A stretch of DNA of 64,000 bases from Zunongwangia mangrovi. Its GTDB lineage: Bacteria > Bacteroidota > Bacteroidia > Flavobacteriales > Flavobacteriaceae. A model generated the notes under the pieces. The model worked only from the letters and a program-made list of their open reading frames with translations, ran no database searches and was not told the origin of the DNA. The DNA is taken from the NCBI RefSeq assembly GCF_900112105.1, contig NZ_FOKV01000003.1, positions 124,001 to 188,000 on the forward strand, written 5' to 3'. How positions within the stretch are numbered: the stretch's first letter is position 1; each line of letters opens with the position of its first letter. The position numbers and the translations under genes were made by a program. Positions 63,109-64,000 of this stretch are shown here, piece after piece.

Positions 63109-64000
63109 TTAAAATTGGTCAGCAATTCTCTTCATATTTTCAGGAGGATCTAAACGATAACCGATAAAAAATAAACCATACCACGAATCGTTTTGTATTC
63201 TAGTATCAATATCATTTTTATAATTTAAAGACTTGTAGGATACTCTTGCTCCCATAAGAAAGGTGTCTGTATTGAATCCGAGTTGAATACCTCCACCATA
63301 TTCTTGGGTGAAGTATGTGTTATTCTCCCTTTCATTAATATTCTCTCCTCGCTGTCTATAACTCTCAAATCGGGTACCTAAACCTCCATATACATATGGC
63401 GACAAATTAAACATTTCAGCAAGAACCCAGTTATAGTAATAATTAAGATCTAAGCTTAGGTCAAAGTCCTTTTCTTTTCCCCTATAATCTTCAAAATTAT
63501 TCGAAAACTCAGTATAGCCATAATTAAATCTAGGTACAAAGCTTCCGGTGCTATAACGCTGCCATTCTCTTTGATAAACTAAATTTTCTATGGAAAAATT
63601 GGGATTAAGAATATAGGCAGTGGATCCCCCGTAAAATGTACGTTTTAGGTCTGGAAAAAGCAAGTAAGGGTTTTCAGCAGTTAAGTTGTCGTTATAATCG
63701 TTAGAGTTTACAACATAAAACCCTTTCATACGCTGATAGGTTAACTGCTGTACAAACTGGCCTGGAAATAAAGATATACTGAAGTCTGAGTAACTACTTT
63801 CGCCTTTTTCCTCATCACCATGATTTCCGGGTAAAAAATCTGGAGTAAATGAATAAGATAAACTAAAAATCTTATAATCTAGTAGTAAGGTGAGCCGGAG
63901 ATCATTATTCAAAGCAAGGTTTAATTCCTGATCAATGTCATCAGTCGATATATAATAATTCTCTAAATGAGAATCGACGTTTAATTTAATTTGCATTTTT
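63109..64000 (-). CDS. Outer-membrane beta-barrel protein, DUF4421-like (5' end beyond window)
   Basis: At least 295 residues with alternating beta strands and many aromatic residues (TLLLDYKIFSLSYSFTPDF, YYYNWVLAEMFNLSPYVYGG, WYGLFFIGYRLDPP), like the DUF4421 family of Bacteroidota. No signal peptide is seen at the internal Met (63994-63996), and the frame is still open at the window edge, so the true start probably lies to the right. It ends 10 bp before the lipoprotein gene, so the two are likely one operon. Confidence 0.7.
   Translation of the reverse strand, partial: KMQIKLNVDSHLENYYISTDDIDQELNLALNNDLRLTLLLDYKIFSLSYSFTPDFLPGNHGDEEKGESSYSDFSISLFPGQFVQQLTYQRMKGFYVVNSNDYNDNLTAENPYLLFPDLKRTFYGGSTAYILNPNFSIENLVYQREWQRYSTGSFVPRFNYGYTEFSNNFEDYRGKEKDFDLSLDLNYYYNWVLAEMFNLSPYVYGGLGTRFESYRQRGENINERENNTYFTQEYGGGIQLGFNTDTFLMGARVSYKSLNYKNDIDTRIQNDSWYGLFFIGYRLDPPENMKRIADQF

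Overview
The window looks like a chromosome segment of a flavobacterium (phylum Bacteroidota, probably family Flavobacteriaceae; genus not resolved). The reasons are the repeated Bacteroidota-type promoter motif TAnnTTTG upstream of many genes, proteins typical of the group (TonB-type receptor with carboxypeptidase-regulatory domain, tricorn-like S41 protease, bL38/DUF4295 next to bL28 and bL33, YtxJ), low G+C content and short intergenic gaps closed by strong U-tract hairpins.

Region 1-45.6 kb is core chromosome. It carries clpB (cut by the left edge), ytxJ, fahA and glyA, then an ECF sigma-factor operon with a divergent DUF6249 membrane gene. Next come a thioesterase/glutaminyl cyclase pair, the 4.5S SRP RNA, an SDR enzyme, a transaldolase, an ABC-F ATPase, an outer-membrane receptor-like barrel, a solute symporter and recR. 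These are followed by an E2 acyltransferase, a DnaQ-type exonuclease, the cinA cluster, rpmB-rpmG-bL38-ftsY, an amidase, a tricorn-like protease, a D-amino-acid transaminase, a P1 peptidase, rimO, an LTA-synthase-like membrane enzyme facing a YaiO operon, a receiver-PAS protein, an aldo/keto reductase and an NADP-type aldehyde dehydrogenase. The same promoter layout, TGTAAC-N16/17-CGTC, occurs upstream of the sigma operon, of the DUF6249 gene and of the outer-membrane barrel at 16.2 kb, so these look like one small regulon.

Region 45.6-60.5 kb is an integrative mobilizable element of about 14.8 kb inserted in the 3' end of a tRNA-Pro(GGG) gene. A 24-bp copy of the tRNA 3' end lies at each junction. 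Just inside each junction are paired CGGACA direct repeats with an 11-bp period. On the minus strand, from right to left, lie the integrase and a partner coiled-coil gene, an excisionase-like HTH gene, an SF3-type helicase, an intergenic array of GTCATCA iterons, a toprim primase, an oriT-like hairpin, mobC, a membrane coiled-coil gene, a relaxase and a Cys-rich gene. The cargo is a ParDE module with an operator-like palindrome, a type III restriction-modification pair (mod, res) followed closely by an XRE-like gene and an unknown gene, and an orphan antitoxin at the left end.

Region 60.5-64 kb holds traces of a second, older integration. There are four GTGAGTT/C repeats spaced 11/19/11 bp and a second tyrosine-integrase gene broken by a frameshift near position 60885. 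An unknown lipoprotein gene and a beta-barrel gene that runs off the right edge follow.
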